Origin: Acanthosepion lycidas
Lineage: Eukaryota; Mollusca; Cephalopoda; Sepiida; Sepiidae
NCBI GenBank assembly: GCA_963932145.1
Contig: OZ010616.1
Location: 47,319,750-47,383,749 of the forward strand
Direction: 5' to 3'
DNA length: 64,000 nucleotides
Shown here: positions 47,762-62,411 of the stretch, piece after piece
Position numbering within the stretch: position 1 is the stretch's first letter
How the letters are laid out: every line of letters begins with the position of its first letter
The notes under the pieces: generated by a model
Seen by the model: only the letters and a program-made list of their open reading frames with translations
What the model was told of the DNA's origin: nothing
Database searches by the model: none
Program-made: the position numbers and the translations under genes

Positions 47762-50700
47762 GCATTTACAAATAGTGATAGTTTTAGAAAGCTGTTTTAT
47801 GCAGGGAGATGATGTTCTCTTAAACATAACTCTAGCCTAGAAAATTAATATTTTTCTCATATATTCTTATCTTCCATTAAAATATAGTTTTTTTAAAAGA
47901 ATTTAGTTATTTTTTATTATATTATGAATTACTTTTACTGTAACAAACCAAAGCTGTAGTGTTGCTTAACAATTGTAATGTTTATTATTTGTAAATAACC
48001 GTAGTGATTTGTGCTTTCATTTTTCTATTTATTAGTGATTTAGTAATAATTATTTTTTTATAAATTCATATTACTAAATTTTGTCTGCATGCTTCCACCT
48101 TAAAAAAGAAGACAGTTTGTATCATTGTAGTAATTTTACTAACAAATAATTGGTAACATTTAATTTGCGTAATTTTTAAAAACATATTTTAATATTTTGT
48201 ACTATTTATTTTTAATTTAAATGCTAAAAGTTGCTATATATGAGAAATATTTGTGTCAAAGCTTTTTAATTCTTTGTGTTCATAGAAAAAGAATTTATAT
48301 CTGAAATGTCAGTCTTCTGCTAGTAGAAGAAAATATCAGTGTATTTTACATTTAAATAAACTGTAAAATAAATGTAGTCTTGGCTTAATATCATTTCTTT
48401 TCTCTTAATTATTTTTTTTATTTCTCTCTCCTTATTAGTGGCCTTATTGCCTTGCTTGGGTAGTAAATAATTTTAAAAAGTATAAAAACTTTTATAGAAT
48501 TTTTTAATTTTTGTCCTGGTTATACTAGTTACAATCTTATTTCTGGCAATATCTGTAATAACCATTGTCATCATCTGACATTTCACATTAGTACAAGTTA
48601 GTTGAGCAGAGCTGAAAAAAGAATTTACAGAATTATCTAAATAATTTGAAATAATTTATTTAATTTTTTCTTAACTGTACTGAATTATTTAAACAAATAA
48701 AAAAAAATAGTAAGTTTGCTGAATTATTATTATTATTATTAATATAACCCCCAGTGTGAGTGTGTATGTATCTTATATTGTAATACCATGGTCACTGCAC
48801 ATAATATAACCCGTTACTTGTGCTGGTCAGTAATTACAGTACACCTGATTGGGTTTCAAATATTGTTCTGTTGGTAAGTAATGCTGGTGGTACAAACATA
48901 TTAGCAGTGAATTATTTTTATGGCAAACTTTTTCAAATGCACAATGTTTGATTGGGGCATGTGGGTATCTCCAACTTGCTGAATTATGTGCATGTGTATC
49001 CCATGTATATAGACTTCCATTTGGGAAATGAGCTAAATTAATTAGCTTCTCAAACACAGGATCTTCTGTAAGTAAGCTAGATGGATGTCTATAAAGTGTT
49101 TTTCAGTTTTGGCCTAGATATTTAAGTTTTTAACATTACATTGAAATCAATGCAAATATAATGAATAGGTCTCTAAATAAACAAGTCATAGCATGGCAAA
49201 GAATCCTGTGGACTTTTGGCAAACTCACTAGTCATATCATGTAAACTTCCTTGGGGTTATGGAGTTGGACTGTTGGGGTATCAGTTATGCTGAATGTTAG
49301 TAAATCTTACTGAGTTTAATTTGAGTTCAAACTCTTCCAAGGCCCTCCTCATAAGTATTTTATGTGTTTAAATTAATATTTTTAAATTGGACTTTTTTCT
49401 ATTAGACTCCAATCCAAATAACCACTCTTCCATATTTTTCTCTTAATATCTCTACTCTGTCATTCAGAATTATCAAATCTCGCAATATCTCAAGTCACTA
49501 ATCACTTTCCATGCACTAGTATGACTCAATTGTTACATTAATACAAGCATTAGAAAATTATTCAAATAAGTAAAAATTGTCTACTGAATTATTCTGAATT
49601 ATTATTATTATAAACATTACTGAGTTATTTAAAATAAATGAAAATAATCTGTTCTTGAATTTATTAATAAAAAAACACCACAGAATTATTTAAATATACC
49701 AGATTTTAATTCAATTTTTCATTGGATTTAATTGAAAAAGATGCAAATCAAGTAAATAACTTTTCTTATTAAATTAAAGAAAAAAATTAACAATATTTAA
49801 AAAAAAAAAAAACCTTTTGGGAAAATTCATTTACATAATATTAGTGGGTTTGCTAAATTTTCAATAATAGTATTTTTTTTCTGTCAAACTATCCTTTGAT
49901 CTTACAATTCACAAAACTCAATGCCAAACTCTTTTAAAGGCTGATATCTACCTCAAGAAAAAAAGCAAATATTTTTCTTATGGTTAGTGTTATGTAGCTA
50001 TGTCCAGAATAGAAAATTAAAGTGGGTTTAGTATACTGACAAAAGAAATCTTACCAAATAGATATCTTGTTTATACAGACATTTTATTAAGTTAAAGAAA
50101 ACTTGTGTTACAATTTCCTTTCTTGTTACAAATCACTCAACAGATCTGATGTTTTGCTTAAATTTTGTCTTTGTTTTTTGTCTTTTACTTATATGATTGA
50201 TCTAAATAATAATGTTTTCTTTATATCAACAGTGGATTATCATTCCTCAACTGAGTAGTGCTGTTGCACAGTTCAAGAAATACAAATCACCCAGGATGAA
50301 AAGACATTTAAGTTAGTTTTTATTCTTTTTCATTATTTATTTCAAGATGATTAATTCAGTAGGACTTGAATGCTTATTCATTGTTATTTATTTATTGTCC
50401 ATTATTTATTGTTATTAAACACATTATTTTTCTGGAATTAAGCAATCCAGTTGGTAGATTTGTGACCATTTTCTACCACCATCTTGTTCTAAAAAAATGT
50501 CCTCCTCTTGTGGATTATACACCTGATGCAGAATGATCAGCAAAAACATTGTCTTGGGTATGACGATAAACTACATCTTGCAGCAAGGCCTCTGATTGGG
50601 AATTTTTGAGGAGCCTGGAACCACCTCTTAATTGCTGTTCTTCCCGGGTACACCCCGACTGGGATAGTAGCACCTGTTAGGGATCCAGCTATGGTCAAAC

Positions 50701-53129
50701 AGTTAACCCCCAAAACTGGGGTCAAAACATTATGAAAGTATAAAATTTTATAGTAAAAATACCAGCAGTACATTTTCATATTAATAAAAATTACCAGCAG
50801 TACATTTCTGTAAGAAAAAAATATTACCAGCAATATATATTTTATAAAATAAATTACTAATACTCCAAAGAAAATTAAATTTCAGCATTACTTGACTCAA
50901 TGGGTTGGCATGCCATGAAACAAACCAAACCAGCCAAAACATCATAGCCACATCAGTAAAACACAGGAGTAAAATTGCCTGATGTGTGTGTGTGTTGTAG
51001 ATTTGTTGTTTCTTATCTTAAAAGATTCAGTAATGCAGTTTTAAGCTGTAAAACCTATCCAACTGTTGGAGCAATCACCTTCTAATCATATGCAAACTTG
51101 AAATAAAAATTAAGGAAATTAAAAAAAAAAACAAGGCAACATCTAAACAATAATATGATAAGCTCCTAAATGACGAGAATTAAAAGTAAAAATAATAACT
51201 TGGAGAAGACTGGGAAATCAAATACATTAAGAGAAGCTCTAGTGACTTTGGTAAATTATATCATCCCATGGAAAGTGAGACAAGAAATGAAGTGGATGAC
51301 AGAAGAAATTCTTGACAATTTGAAAATGAAACAGCAAGTAATGTCAAGGAACAGGGAATGGTAGAGAATATAGAATATTAAACAAAGCATTACAAATGAA
51401 TGCAGGCTGGAAAAAAGGGAATGGCTCAAGGAAAAGTGTGTGGAGATGGAAAGAATGAGGATCAAAGATATGGCAGATATGCATAAAAGAATCTATATAT
51501 AAAATTCTGTGACTTTCATTAGTCCATCCATTACATCCTCTAAAATAACCATACATTGACCAATCAAAACTAAATTTGGGGGAGATGTGCAAGTAGGTAA
51601 GGGGGTACATAGTTCAGTTAATTTTACTTGGGTGCTAGCTTAGTACAATAAATTTTCATTCATTTTTTTTTTTTTAAGAAAAATTAAAAGTTTTATTATT
51701 TAACATACAAAATTCTACCACTATTTTAAAAACAATTTAATAATAACAAATACTTGTTTAATAAAAATGTAATATTGTTTTTTGCATAGCTTTTCTTTAA
51801 ATTTTTATATACAAGAATCCAGTTTCTAGTTCACCCTGCATTTGCAAGAACTATAAACAAATCACAAGGCAAAATGCTACAAAAAAGTTGTAATTTGGCT
51901 CCAGAAAGAAATATTTAGGTATGGCCAATTGTATGTTGGATGCTCTAGAGAAATCCTAATTTATTCTTCACTGTTAAAAGGAAATAAAAGAAATTTTCTT
52001 AAAAATATTGTTTATAATGAAGTTCTATAAATTAAATTATTAAATTGCAAAGTAGGGTTATGGTCAAAGTATTTTTCCAAACAAATCATTTTATTCAAAT
52101 TTCATCAATTGCTTTGTGAAAGTGAACGAAGCATAAAGTTTAAAAATCTAGACAAAAAATGTTAGTGATAACTTCAACAATACTAAATACTGTAAGGATT
52201 TCAACATACCTCATCATGTAGCAAAAACAATTCTAGTAAAAGAAATAGTGGGACAAAAGATGTGTCCATTGAACATTCAGTTTAATGAGCCACATAGCTA
52301 AGCTTATGTCCATTTTGATGAATAGAGTGCATAGTAGAATTAGAAATAGGACAAAAATAATGTGGTTTCATTAAAGACACTGGGACAAGAAATGCAATAT
52401 TTGTGATCAGAATGATAGCAATGTAAATGCAGAAGGACATATACCTACATTTCAGAGACTATGCAAAAGAATTTGGTATGACACAAAGATCTAGTTGCAG
52501 TGCTAGAAAAACTTGATCTATTTGGGTAAGACATAAACCAGAATATATATTGGGAGAAAACTGCCTGCATAATGATAGCAAATGAATTAAATTCACAAAA
52601 GTAGAAAGGGGCATATGATAAAGTTACGTTTTCACTTTTGTGCAGCCAATTTCATATAATTTATCTTTCCATCCTAAGCCCAGTGAAGCAGTTTTCAAGT
52701 TTAGCTCTCTCTTTCATTATTTCTTTATTAATGACTAACATTATTTCTTTATTAATGACTAACACACGCATTTCTATGCTTGGCCTACTGAGGAGTTGGT
52801 TATAGCAAAAGCACATCTAATTCTCCAGTCTAGTATTAAAAGTACTAAAAAGAGCAAGATTTGATACCACTAGACAAGGACAGTAGAATGAGAACAATCT
52901 ATCACTATCTGTTTGACATTTCTATGTAGTTAATTCTAGTGATGTTAAAAAAAAAAAATCTCTCGCACAGAGGGTGCATCAGCTATTTGAGAACATATCT
53001 TTAGCAAAGATGATGACTTAAATAGATGATGACTTAAAGTAACGTGACCCAACTTGTATCAAATTTTAAAATTATTTTTCTTTCAGACATGTCAAAAACA
53101 TTAACAAGATAGTTTCTTATTAGATACAT

Positions 53130-53216
<87 letters not shown>

Positions 53217-54020
53217 TTTAAGCATTTCACCCCAAGCAAGGCAGGATACCACTAGTATGCAAGGGGTTACAGAGTGGGAGAAAGAGTAAAGAGGTGTGAT
53301 GGAGGAAAGGATGAAGAGAAGGGCAGGGGATAGTTCAGGGCATCTGGAGATGTCAATTGACATTACATTTAAATAGTTGGAGATTATAGCTATTAGAGGA
53401 AACAAGTAATAGGATGGGAATTCCACAGACGGGAGGTGCGAGACATGGAGCTATTGAAGTAGAAGAGACAGCCACATTTAACCGTTTTGACAGTGAAAGG
53501 GTGGGACTGTGATGCCAGCCTAGTAGCACACTTAAATTCATGTGGTCTGGGAACTAGCGATAGTAGCTTGTCAGAGCAGTTACCGTGAAAGTATTTGTAG
53601 AAAAGACAGAGGGAGGCAATGGAACATCTGTGAGAGAGCGACTGAAGACAAAATGCCAGATCAGGGCCAACCACATTTCTTATCTGTTGTTGGACCTTGT
53701 CGAGGACCTTAGGGCGAACAGCAGGGGCACCAGACCATATATGGCAGCAGTATTCCATGAAAGGGCAAATGGTTGATTTGTAGATTTGAAGGATGGACTC
53801 AGGCGAGAAAAACTTTTTGGCACAACACGGGGAACCAACTTTCCTTGCAGTGGATAAAGCTATTGATTCAATGTAATTGTTCCATCTCAGGTCAGCGGAC
53901 AGTGTGAGACCAAGGAGTTATAAAGCGGTGCTCTCATGGAGTTGAGCATCAGACATTCTAATGGGTGGCAGGGATGGTTCCCTGTGGTGAGTAATAGAGA
54001 GTAGTTTTGTTTTAGAGGCA

Positions 54021-54060
<40 letters not shown>

Positions 54061-57000
54061 GCTGTATTCATTATGCACACTGCTAATCATAACAATTTGG
54101 AAATAGTTTGCTAAAAGGAATGGTGTGTGACTCTGTGTAGATCCCATGGAGATACACAACATATTCATGTTGTCTATGGGGTTGTGAGCAAGGCAAACTG
54201 CATCATATCTATTACATTTTTTTTTTTTTTTTTGCAATGCCTCTGGCTAGTATCACTGCTTGCATCAAGGTTCTATACATAGTAGTCAAGTCTTGGCTTG
54301 AGAGGGTAGCTACACATATTCCAACAAGACTCTACATCCTCTTACATACTTCAGAAGTGACTGGCAAGCGATTTTTATGATCATGTTACCTCCAATGTAT
54401 GGTATCTTACCTCTCCTTATTTAAATCTGTACTTGTATCTTAGGTGTGGTCAAGTAGACCAACAAGTGGCCTCTCAATATCAAAAATTTGTTGAAAGTTT
54501 TTCTTGTTGGTATGATTGCCAGCATAAATGAGAGCCACTGGATCTAGGCATGCAGTCATTCCAAGAGGCCCCACTGTGGACATATTCAAGGCTGAGAGCA
54601 GCTTAATTGATGAACCTTTTCCTGTTTTTCTAAGTTGAATATGCAAAGATTTTTTTTTTTTTTGTTAATATACAAATTTTTTTTTTCTATTTTAATATCT
54701 TTGTTTTTCTTTGTATTTTGTTTTCAAATATCTGGTGTACCCTATAAATACATATTGATAAATATTGTTTTTGTTTTTTTTTATTTTATATGTAGATAAT
54801 TATTAAATGTGATATTTTACAAAATTATTCATTTCAGTGGTACAAATGGGAGAAGAATATTTTCATGCAAAAGATTACAATAAGGCTTTGATGTAAGTTG
54901 TTTTGTTTTTTCCCTAATTTCATAAACAAACTGCTTGGTTATGTAAAAAAAAAAGGTCATTTTAAAGCTGATACATTTCTATAGTTTGTCATTTTTAAAA
55001 CATCTTTGTAATCACACTCTAAAAAAACTACAGACTTATAGTGTATTGTAAAAGTAATTATCTTTGTAAAATAATTTGACTAAGAAACTTAAACACATTA
55101 TTATAAAAAACATCTGTTTGCTAGACATTAGAATATAAGCATCTTCACTCACCCACACACACACACACACGCACGCACACACATTTGTGTGTAAATTAAA
55201 TTAAATTTCTTTATTGATTTATTAACTTCTGCTTGCAGGATGTTGAACAAAGTCATGTGGGACTATAGGGTTGAGCGATGGTGGCCATTGCTTACCTTTC
55301 TCTTGCAAACATCACTTAAATGTGCCTATCTTACAGCTAAAGTGCACGACTACATAACTGTATGCCTGGAACTCACTGGTCAACGTATCCTTTTTTTTAA
55401 TTACATGTTCTGTTCAAAATTAAACCCAAAATATGTTTCTGAAGATATAATTAATCTCTATATTTTTCCCCCCTTAGGAAACAATAAAACTAAAATCATT
55501 TTTACTTCTGATGTAAAATAACTATGTGTACATTTAGCCTTATATTAAATAAATATAATAAAAACAGACTTGGACCTAATACTTGATTAACACTGTGGTT
55601 GGCAACTAAATCAGCTCCCCTCAACCAGACCATGAGGAGGGTAAGTGGAACCCCAGCAGCACAAAAAACAAGAGCTGTTAAAAGGTGTATATATTCATCA
55701 GAGTCAATGGCCATCCACCCCAACTATGTGTTAAATAGTCTCACCAACTTGCAATTGGCCAAGCATGGTGAATACAGCTACACTTCTGAAGACATTGGTC
55801 AATCAAGGAGAGGTTCCTCCAATAGAAGTGATTAAGCCATAGGTTTTGGATTTAACAAACAAGAAAATATGGTTTAATTTAGTACTGTATTGTTTATTTG
55901 TATCTCTTCATAGAAATTATTCTTTTAATACTTATTGCTTTTAGGGATTCTGGAAATTGTTTATAACAAAGTAGCAGTACAAAAAGTTGATTAGCTTAGA
56001 GATGATGGTATCATATATAATGAGGCTTACAGTTATGCAGAAATTAGTTTGATTCCAAGTCAGGATAACAAAACCTTTACAATAGTACATAGTGCGGTCT
56101 ACATTTGATATAAATGTCAATGTCATATGAAATAGAAGTTTTAAATGTACTCTAGTATTTTAGTATAATATCAGATCACATTTACCTTTAGATATAGTTA
56201 AGAGGTTATTATATTAATGTAGAAGTTGTTATACATTTTCTTTCTTTCTCTCTCATTAGTTTTTATCATGTGATTTAAATTAAAATTATTCTGACTTGAA
56301 ATTATGTTTACTGGTGCTTATAACAGTATTTTTGTAAACAATGATTGGATTCAAATCATCTATTCCAACTTATTCTATTCAAATTTTCTTGTAGCACATA
56401 AGGCCTCATTTGAGGTTTCTGCAATCAAATTGTTCTACTGAGTAGGGTAACTGACTCTGCCTAACCTCTTTACCCTGAGGGAGGATTTGTTTTCTGTTAA
56501 GGTTTTCCTCTCCTTAGATGACCATGCTAACAGGTTTCATCTACCCAAGTTTAATTTCAAGTTTTTCTTCACTTAGATGGTCTTACAGTTCCTTGGCACA
56601 AACAATCCAGTCTGCAGTCACTTTCAAAGATAAGGCTGAGAGCTTGTCTTCCTATAGCATGGGTCATTTACTTTTATACCACATTCATCCTGACTTTAGG
56701 TGTTGGGATACAAAAAATATATTTTAATTTTCATAACGTTAAATTATTGTGAGTGCAAACTTAGGATGAGAAAATACTGTTATCATAATCTTATTTCCAT
56801 AGTGATATCAGTATGAATAAGTTTAAAGTGCTTAACTTCTTACTTCATTAGAATTGATTTAAATTTAAATTTTTCCTCCCCAATCTTTCCTTAAATAAAT
56901 TTACAGATATATGTTGTTCAGTAGAAGAAAAAACTAGGGTGTTGATGAACTTTATTAGGGTGATGTCTGTAAGTATAATATTTGATAAAGATTCAGTTAA

Positions 57001-60000
57001 ATGTATTTTTGTAGGAAAATATATTTTTCTTTTGTACTTCTATGTTTTGAATGAATATGACCTTCATTTCTGTGGGAAATTATTTTTTAAAAGTTTTTAG
57101 GCAGTGAGGGCAATTTAGAAAGTCAGTATGTTAAACTCTAACCTTTTATTGTATCTGTTTTTTTGTAAATAATGGGTCTTTTTCATTAGTTCATAGCATC
57201 CATAATTTTCAAGTACAGAAATTTAAAAATATTAAAAGTATAAAGTTCTTTTTTTTCTCTAAACCCTAGGTTATGAGCTAACACAAACATTTTTTTATTT
57301 TGCTTCTGTACTTGAAAATTAGACACATATGCACAAAGATGAACTTAAAATCAATTTTAGTAATATGTTTACATTGTAAATTGAATATTTGGTGTAATAG
57401 TCAAATCTTTATTTCCACTATAAAACTATTTTATCGGTGGATGTATTCCCAAAGAAATAAATGTCATTTTCATAGAGCTGAACAAATTATATTTTAAAAA
57501 TGCATTTTTGTAGAAAAAATATTAATTTTAGCTTATTTCATATTTTTTAATTCAAGTGTGAAATGTATTACATCTGTCCTATCTTAGTTGTTACATTTAG
57601 CATATCAATTTAATATTTAAAGGGTTCATCCATAAAGTGATTAATTAAAAATTATTGTATAAGCCACAAATAATGTATTCTGTCCCATAATAGTTTGTTA
57701 CATTTAGTGTGTGAAATATGTATGCAAGTGTAATAGTGGATAAAGGTGATATTTTTCTTTAAGGATGAAAAGAAAGGTAACAACAGTTTCATGTTTTATC
57801 ACTGCTCATAGACTTGAAATTTTGATAATTTGATTTTATGAGATATTCATATAAAATCTCAGACTAAGTTTTATAATTTTTATCATTAATTTTATTTTTA
57901 TGCTGTCAAGATGATCTGAACTTGACTGAAAATACAATGCTCAACAGTTCAGAAAACTTTTTTGTGTAATTTAAGAAAATACTTGCATTTAGTATTCAGA
58001 TATCAAGTTAATTCTTTGTAAGGAATTGTTTTTAATTTGTATTTACCTCTGTATATGAAATGTTCATTAAAAATAATCCCTTAATTTAAAATATTTTAAT
58101 ATTTCAGTTTTATAAGGTTGTATATTTGTAAAAAAAAAATGTTTAGATTAATTCCAAAATTTATTTGACTAGAAATGTTAATATTTGGTTGTTTTAGAAT
58201 GATTCACCAGAACCAGAGCCTGGCCTTGAACCCTCATGTGTGGAGAAAGCACGTAACTTATGGGCAAGTAGTGATGCTGCTAGTGGCCTGTACAGAGTTG
58301 AAATGCAGAACATTGTTCCTTTTAGTAAGTAGTTACACTTTCTTATAATACTGTAGCAAAGGAATAATTTAAAAAAAAAAAATTTTAAACTGGCATTTTA
58401 GAATTTAAAAATGAACAAAATATAACATTGATACAAGATACTTAAAATGTTGTTAATTTTACATTTGAAAATGCTGTATAATTCTTGTTCAGGTTTGCTG
58501 CTTTAAAGCAAATTATTTTCCATTGGAAACAAAATATTTATCTGTTGAACAGAAGTAACTTCTTGGTGCCAAATATCTGTTGTTTATAATAATAATTTGG
58601 GGCAATGCTTTAACCTTTGTACCCACAAAAAAAAAGCTGTATCAAAAGAATGGTTATTCCTTTGACAATGCTATTACTGTATACTTTTTTGACTCCCTCA
58701 GCAATGTTTGTTTTAAAAAATGATTAGAATTTTAATAAAACCCAAATATATGAAAGTGAGTTTATACATTTTCTTTATTCTTGAGAATTGACAACAAAAA
58801 TATTAAACACTATCGATTAGATTGTTTATTTAATCTGCCAGCAGATTTTCAAGGCATTTTTTGAATAAAAAGATTTCTTTTCAAATTTATTTCTTTATTA
58901 AATGGTGAATAATCTTTGTAAAAGGTAAATAATAAATATTGCATGGTACTTGATTCACATATTTTTATCGTCTTGTAAATAAACATTGCTGAGGGAGTTA
59001 AAAGTGTATACAGTAATGGCAATATCAAGAGAATAATAATACTGTTTTTTTGCAGACACAAAAGTTAAATATTACCAAATTTTGTATGTAAATATAAAAG
59101 TTATATGATCAAAATGATTACTTTTTTGTTTGATACAGAAATCTCATCCAGTGTGGAGTCTATAACTAAATAATACTAATGTTTGAATATTTTATTTCTT
59201 TTAGTAACAATTTACATTTTTCATTAGATTAGTTATAGTGCTGTTAAGCTAGTTAGTAGGCAAGCAACAAATGTACATATTAGTACATGAAATTCATAAA
59301 CTATTAATGTGTGTCAAAATTACTTTCTTTATCCCTCCTTTATTGTGCACTAGCTTAAAAGTCACACTCTGTGAAGACTTTTAAGCCAGGTCCTATAGAA
59401 GACTATTTGGGCCTCTAGTCCAAAACTAAAGAGACTTCTGGTCCAGCTTAGAAAACAGCAATGATAATTTTGAAGAAATAATTTTGAATTCCTCAATTCA
59501 CTCCATGGAACTCCAAAACCTCATTTTAGCTCTGATTCAGACTATAAGTTCAATTCTAGCAAAAAGATTGATTTAGCCTGAAATTCCAAATCTGGCCCGA
59601 AATTGAGTTCTCCAAATCACAAACTCTGTGAAACTTCAATTGAGTTGAATTCTTCAAATCACAAACTCTACAAACCTTCAAAACCTCACATCACGAAATC
59701 TCTCACTTTAACTCCTTGGCATTTTGAAAAAATAAAATTAATTTCATCAATTCACAAATTTTGGAGGTATTTTAAACAAAAAATTTTAAATTCACAAAGT
59801 TTTTGTTCTACTTTAAACTCAGTATAAATTAAAAACTTTTAAAATCACTAACTTTTTTCAGTTATTTTAAAATTTGAATTTTTAAATGTTACTCACTACC
59901 CATCTTTCATCTGGACACAAATCCCAATACTGGATGTTCAAGCACCAGATGAAAGGCAGATTTTCAACACCAAGATCATCCTGATTCCAAAAAGGTATAA

Positions 60001-62375
60001 TAAGTCTATGTAGAGCAAGTGTAGCCTGAGTTAGTGGTTTCAAACACATAGACAGACAAACAGAATTTGCCGTTTATTTCTTTAGAAGACACTCTGCATA
60101 TGATACCTTTCAGTGATCTTAGTTTTTAAGATTTTGAAGTGTTGATGTTCTCCTCTACTTTTCATTTTAAAGCATCAAAATTGACCACTTATGGTTGCCC
60201 ACTTCTGGACAATTTAATATCCCCTAAAATGTTTGAACTAGTTTTGTGGGGTACTGTGAGAGATTTTCATTTCCTTCCACTTTGCAAATCTTGAAATCAG
60301 CTTCAATAACATTGAAACCCTTTTTAAAATGATGGCTCAAAATTGTCAGAATCTCAATATTTGTTTCTGCCGTTATAAGATCAAATGATCAGCTGAATAG
60401 TAGATGTTTGTTTATCTTGTGAGATAAAGGTAGCACTTTTGTTTAGTCAAAATTCAGTCTTTGTGGGTGAGACTGGAATGACCTCTCGAGGGCACAGGCT
60501 TGGCTGATAGTATATGGTCTTGCCCTGCTCAGAATCTTGTCCATACTGACAAGATCCAAAGGAATACAAGTATTGCATTTGGTGTCAGTTTGCCTGCAGG
60601 AGTTGCCAGAATATTGTCAGTACTTTGGTGTTCCACTCTAGATTTTCTGTCTCGATTTACTCCCATAGCCTTTTTTGTTTTTTATATGACTGCAAGGCAG
60701 CAAAGGTTTAAAATCGGGATTTTCCTTATAGATTGACTACCTTCCCAGGCTAACAAGCTCCATCTACCTGAAATATCTGATTATAGGATGCCAGTGATCT
60801 GTCTTCACTCCTCCTCCAGCTTGGAGCTGGAATTAGTTGCCAGAGGCTATTTGAAATGCATGTCATGGAAGCATTTTATAAACAGTGGGAGCTTGTCTCT
60901 AATACCACCTTTGGCTATGACAATCTATGAAACATATATATTGTTAATGTATAAACAATACATAATATAGTGGAATCATAGTCTTTAGATGTGTGTAAGG
61001 GGTTGTGAAATGTATTCAACCTGACTCACTTCTATTTCAATGTCAGATTTAATTTTGGAAGAGACTTCTTGATATGGCCGAGAACTTTTCAGCCTCACTC
61101 ATCTATTAATTAAGCTTTGAAGTAAAAATCTATAAAAATTAAAGATAATGATATTAACATTATAATGAATACATAGATTGTTTTCAATGTGTATATGAAA
61201 TAAACTTTGAGGTAAAAGTCTGCAACAATGGAAGTAGTTTTGATACACCCTAGTAGATGATAATATAGGAATGTTATAAATAGTTTCTAGATGTACACAT
61301 GAAGTAAACTTTACAGTACAAGTCTTCACAAAAGAAAAATAATTTTGATACATTCTAATATATCATAATAATAATGCTACAGCAGGCATTGCTCACATAG
61401 CTTCTCATCTTGAATGACTGGAGGTGTTAACATGCACGTGTTTTACCATGGTGAATTAAGATAGGCTACAGTAAATATCCTGTTCAGTACAACAGATTTC
61501 CTAACCATAATTACTTGGGAATAGTGGCAGAGTATAATGACTGAGAGGGTTGTTGCTTTTAAGTTTAAAGGATGAGTCAGCCAAGGCTACTTGGGAGTTA
61601 TATTTTGATACTTGGGGAAACCATCTGAGCAGACTGAGTTATTTGATCTGAAGATATTTCAAAGAGGACCCAAGTTGCAAGGTTATGTGCTGCATTTATC
61701 AAAAACTCGACACCATATTGCATACATTTGGTTTGGTATACTCTTATCTACCTGAGTGAACTGATGAGTATATTAAGTTTTCATATATTTGTACCACAGC
61801 ATCACTTTGTTGGTGTGTTGCTCTTTCATTCAATAATGATGATAACATTGATGATACTAAGATGTGTATTTTCTTTCTTTTTTTTCTTTTTTTTTAAATC
61901 AATTCACCCCAAACTAAGACACAGTGGGCTACTGGGAGTGAAAGAAAATAGAAGACTTCAGGATCTGGAAACCCATTTCTAAACAGGAAATAAGAGACAA
62001 ACCTGGGGAAGAGTGTGAACCAAACAATAGGCAAACCTATCTACTCCTATTGAAGAAAAATGAATATATAGTAAATAAAATTTCAGAGCTTAGGCAGAGA
62101 TATTAGAAATATATGGTTAAAGTAGACTTTAAAAGGAATTGGGAACCCAATCCTAAGCAGGAAAAGAGGGATAAACTTCTACTCCTGTTCAAAAAACTGA
62201 GGAAGAGTGTGAACTGGACAATATGATATAAACTTTGAAGTAAAGGATTATAAAAATAAAAGTTCTTTCATACTTCTTAGTATATGATAATAATTTAGTG
62301 GTGTCAGTCTTTTGATGTATACATGAAATAAGCTTTAGAATAAAGATTTTAAAAAGGAAAATACTTTTGATGTAG

Positions 62376-62411
<36 letters not shown>

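Larger units (their letters stand above)
50312..54837. other. TRAPPC11 intron 12 (4,526 bp)
   Basis: Holds a repeat with an internal minisatellite, a LINE fragment (family B), a Helitron-like fragment, a short tandem duplication near 52730 (ATTATTTCTTTATTAATGAC twice), a long TG/TA array and a family A LINE. Unassigned: 52020-52720 and 54060-54640. Confidence 0.75.

Noticed and set aside
54440-54646. 68-codon minus-strand frame near the end of intron 12
   Set aside because: Composition looks more protein-like than its surroundings, but I could not tie it to any family; probably a transposon scrap.
55599-55835. 78-codon plus-strand frame inside intron 14 as an alternative exon
   Set aside because: It does not match the TRAPPC11 family, would break the residue count between conserved blocks, and lies in repeat-like sequence.
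61728-61982. 84-codon plus-strand frame over the LINE-tailed repeat
   Set aside because: It runs through a poly-T tract and the antisense of the repeat tail, so it is a chance frame.
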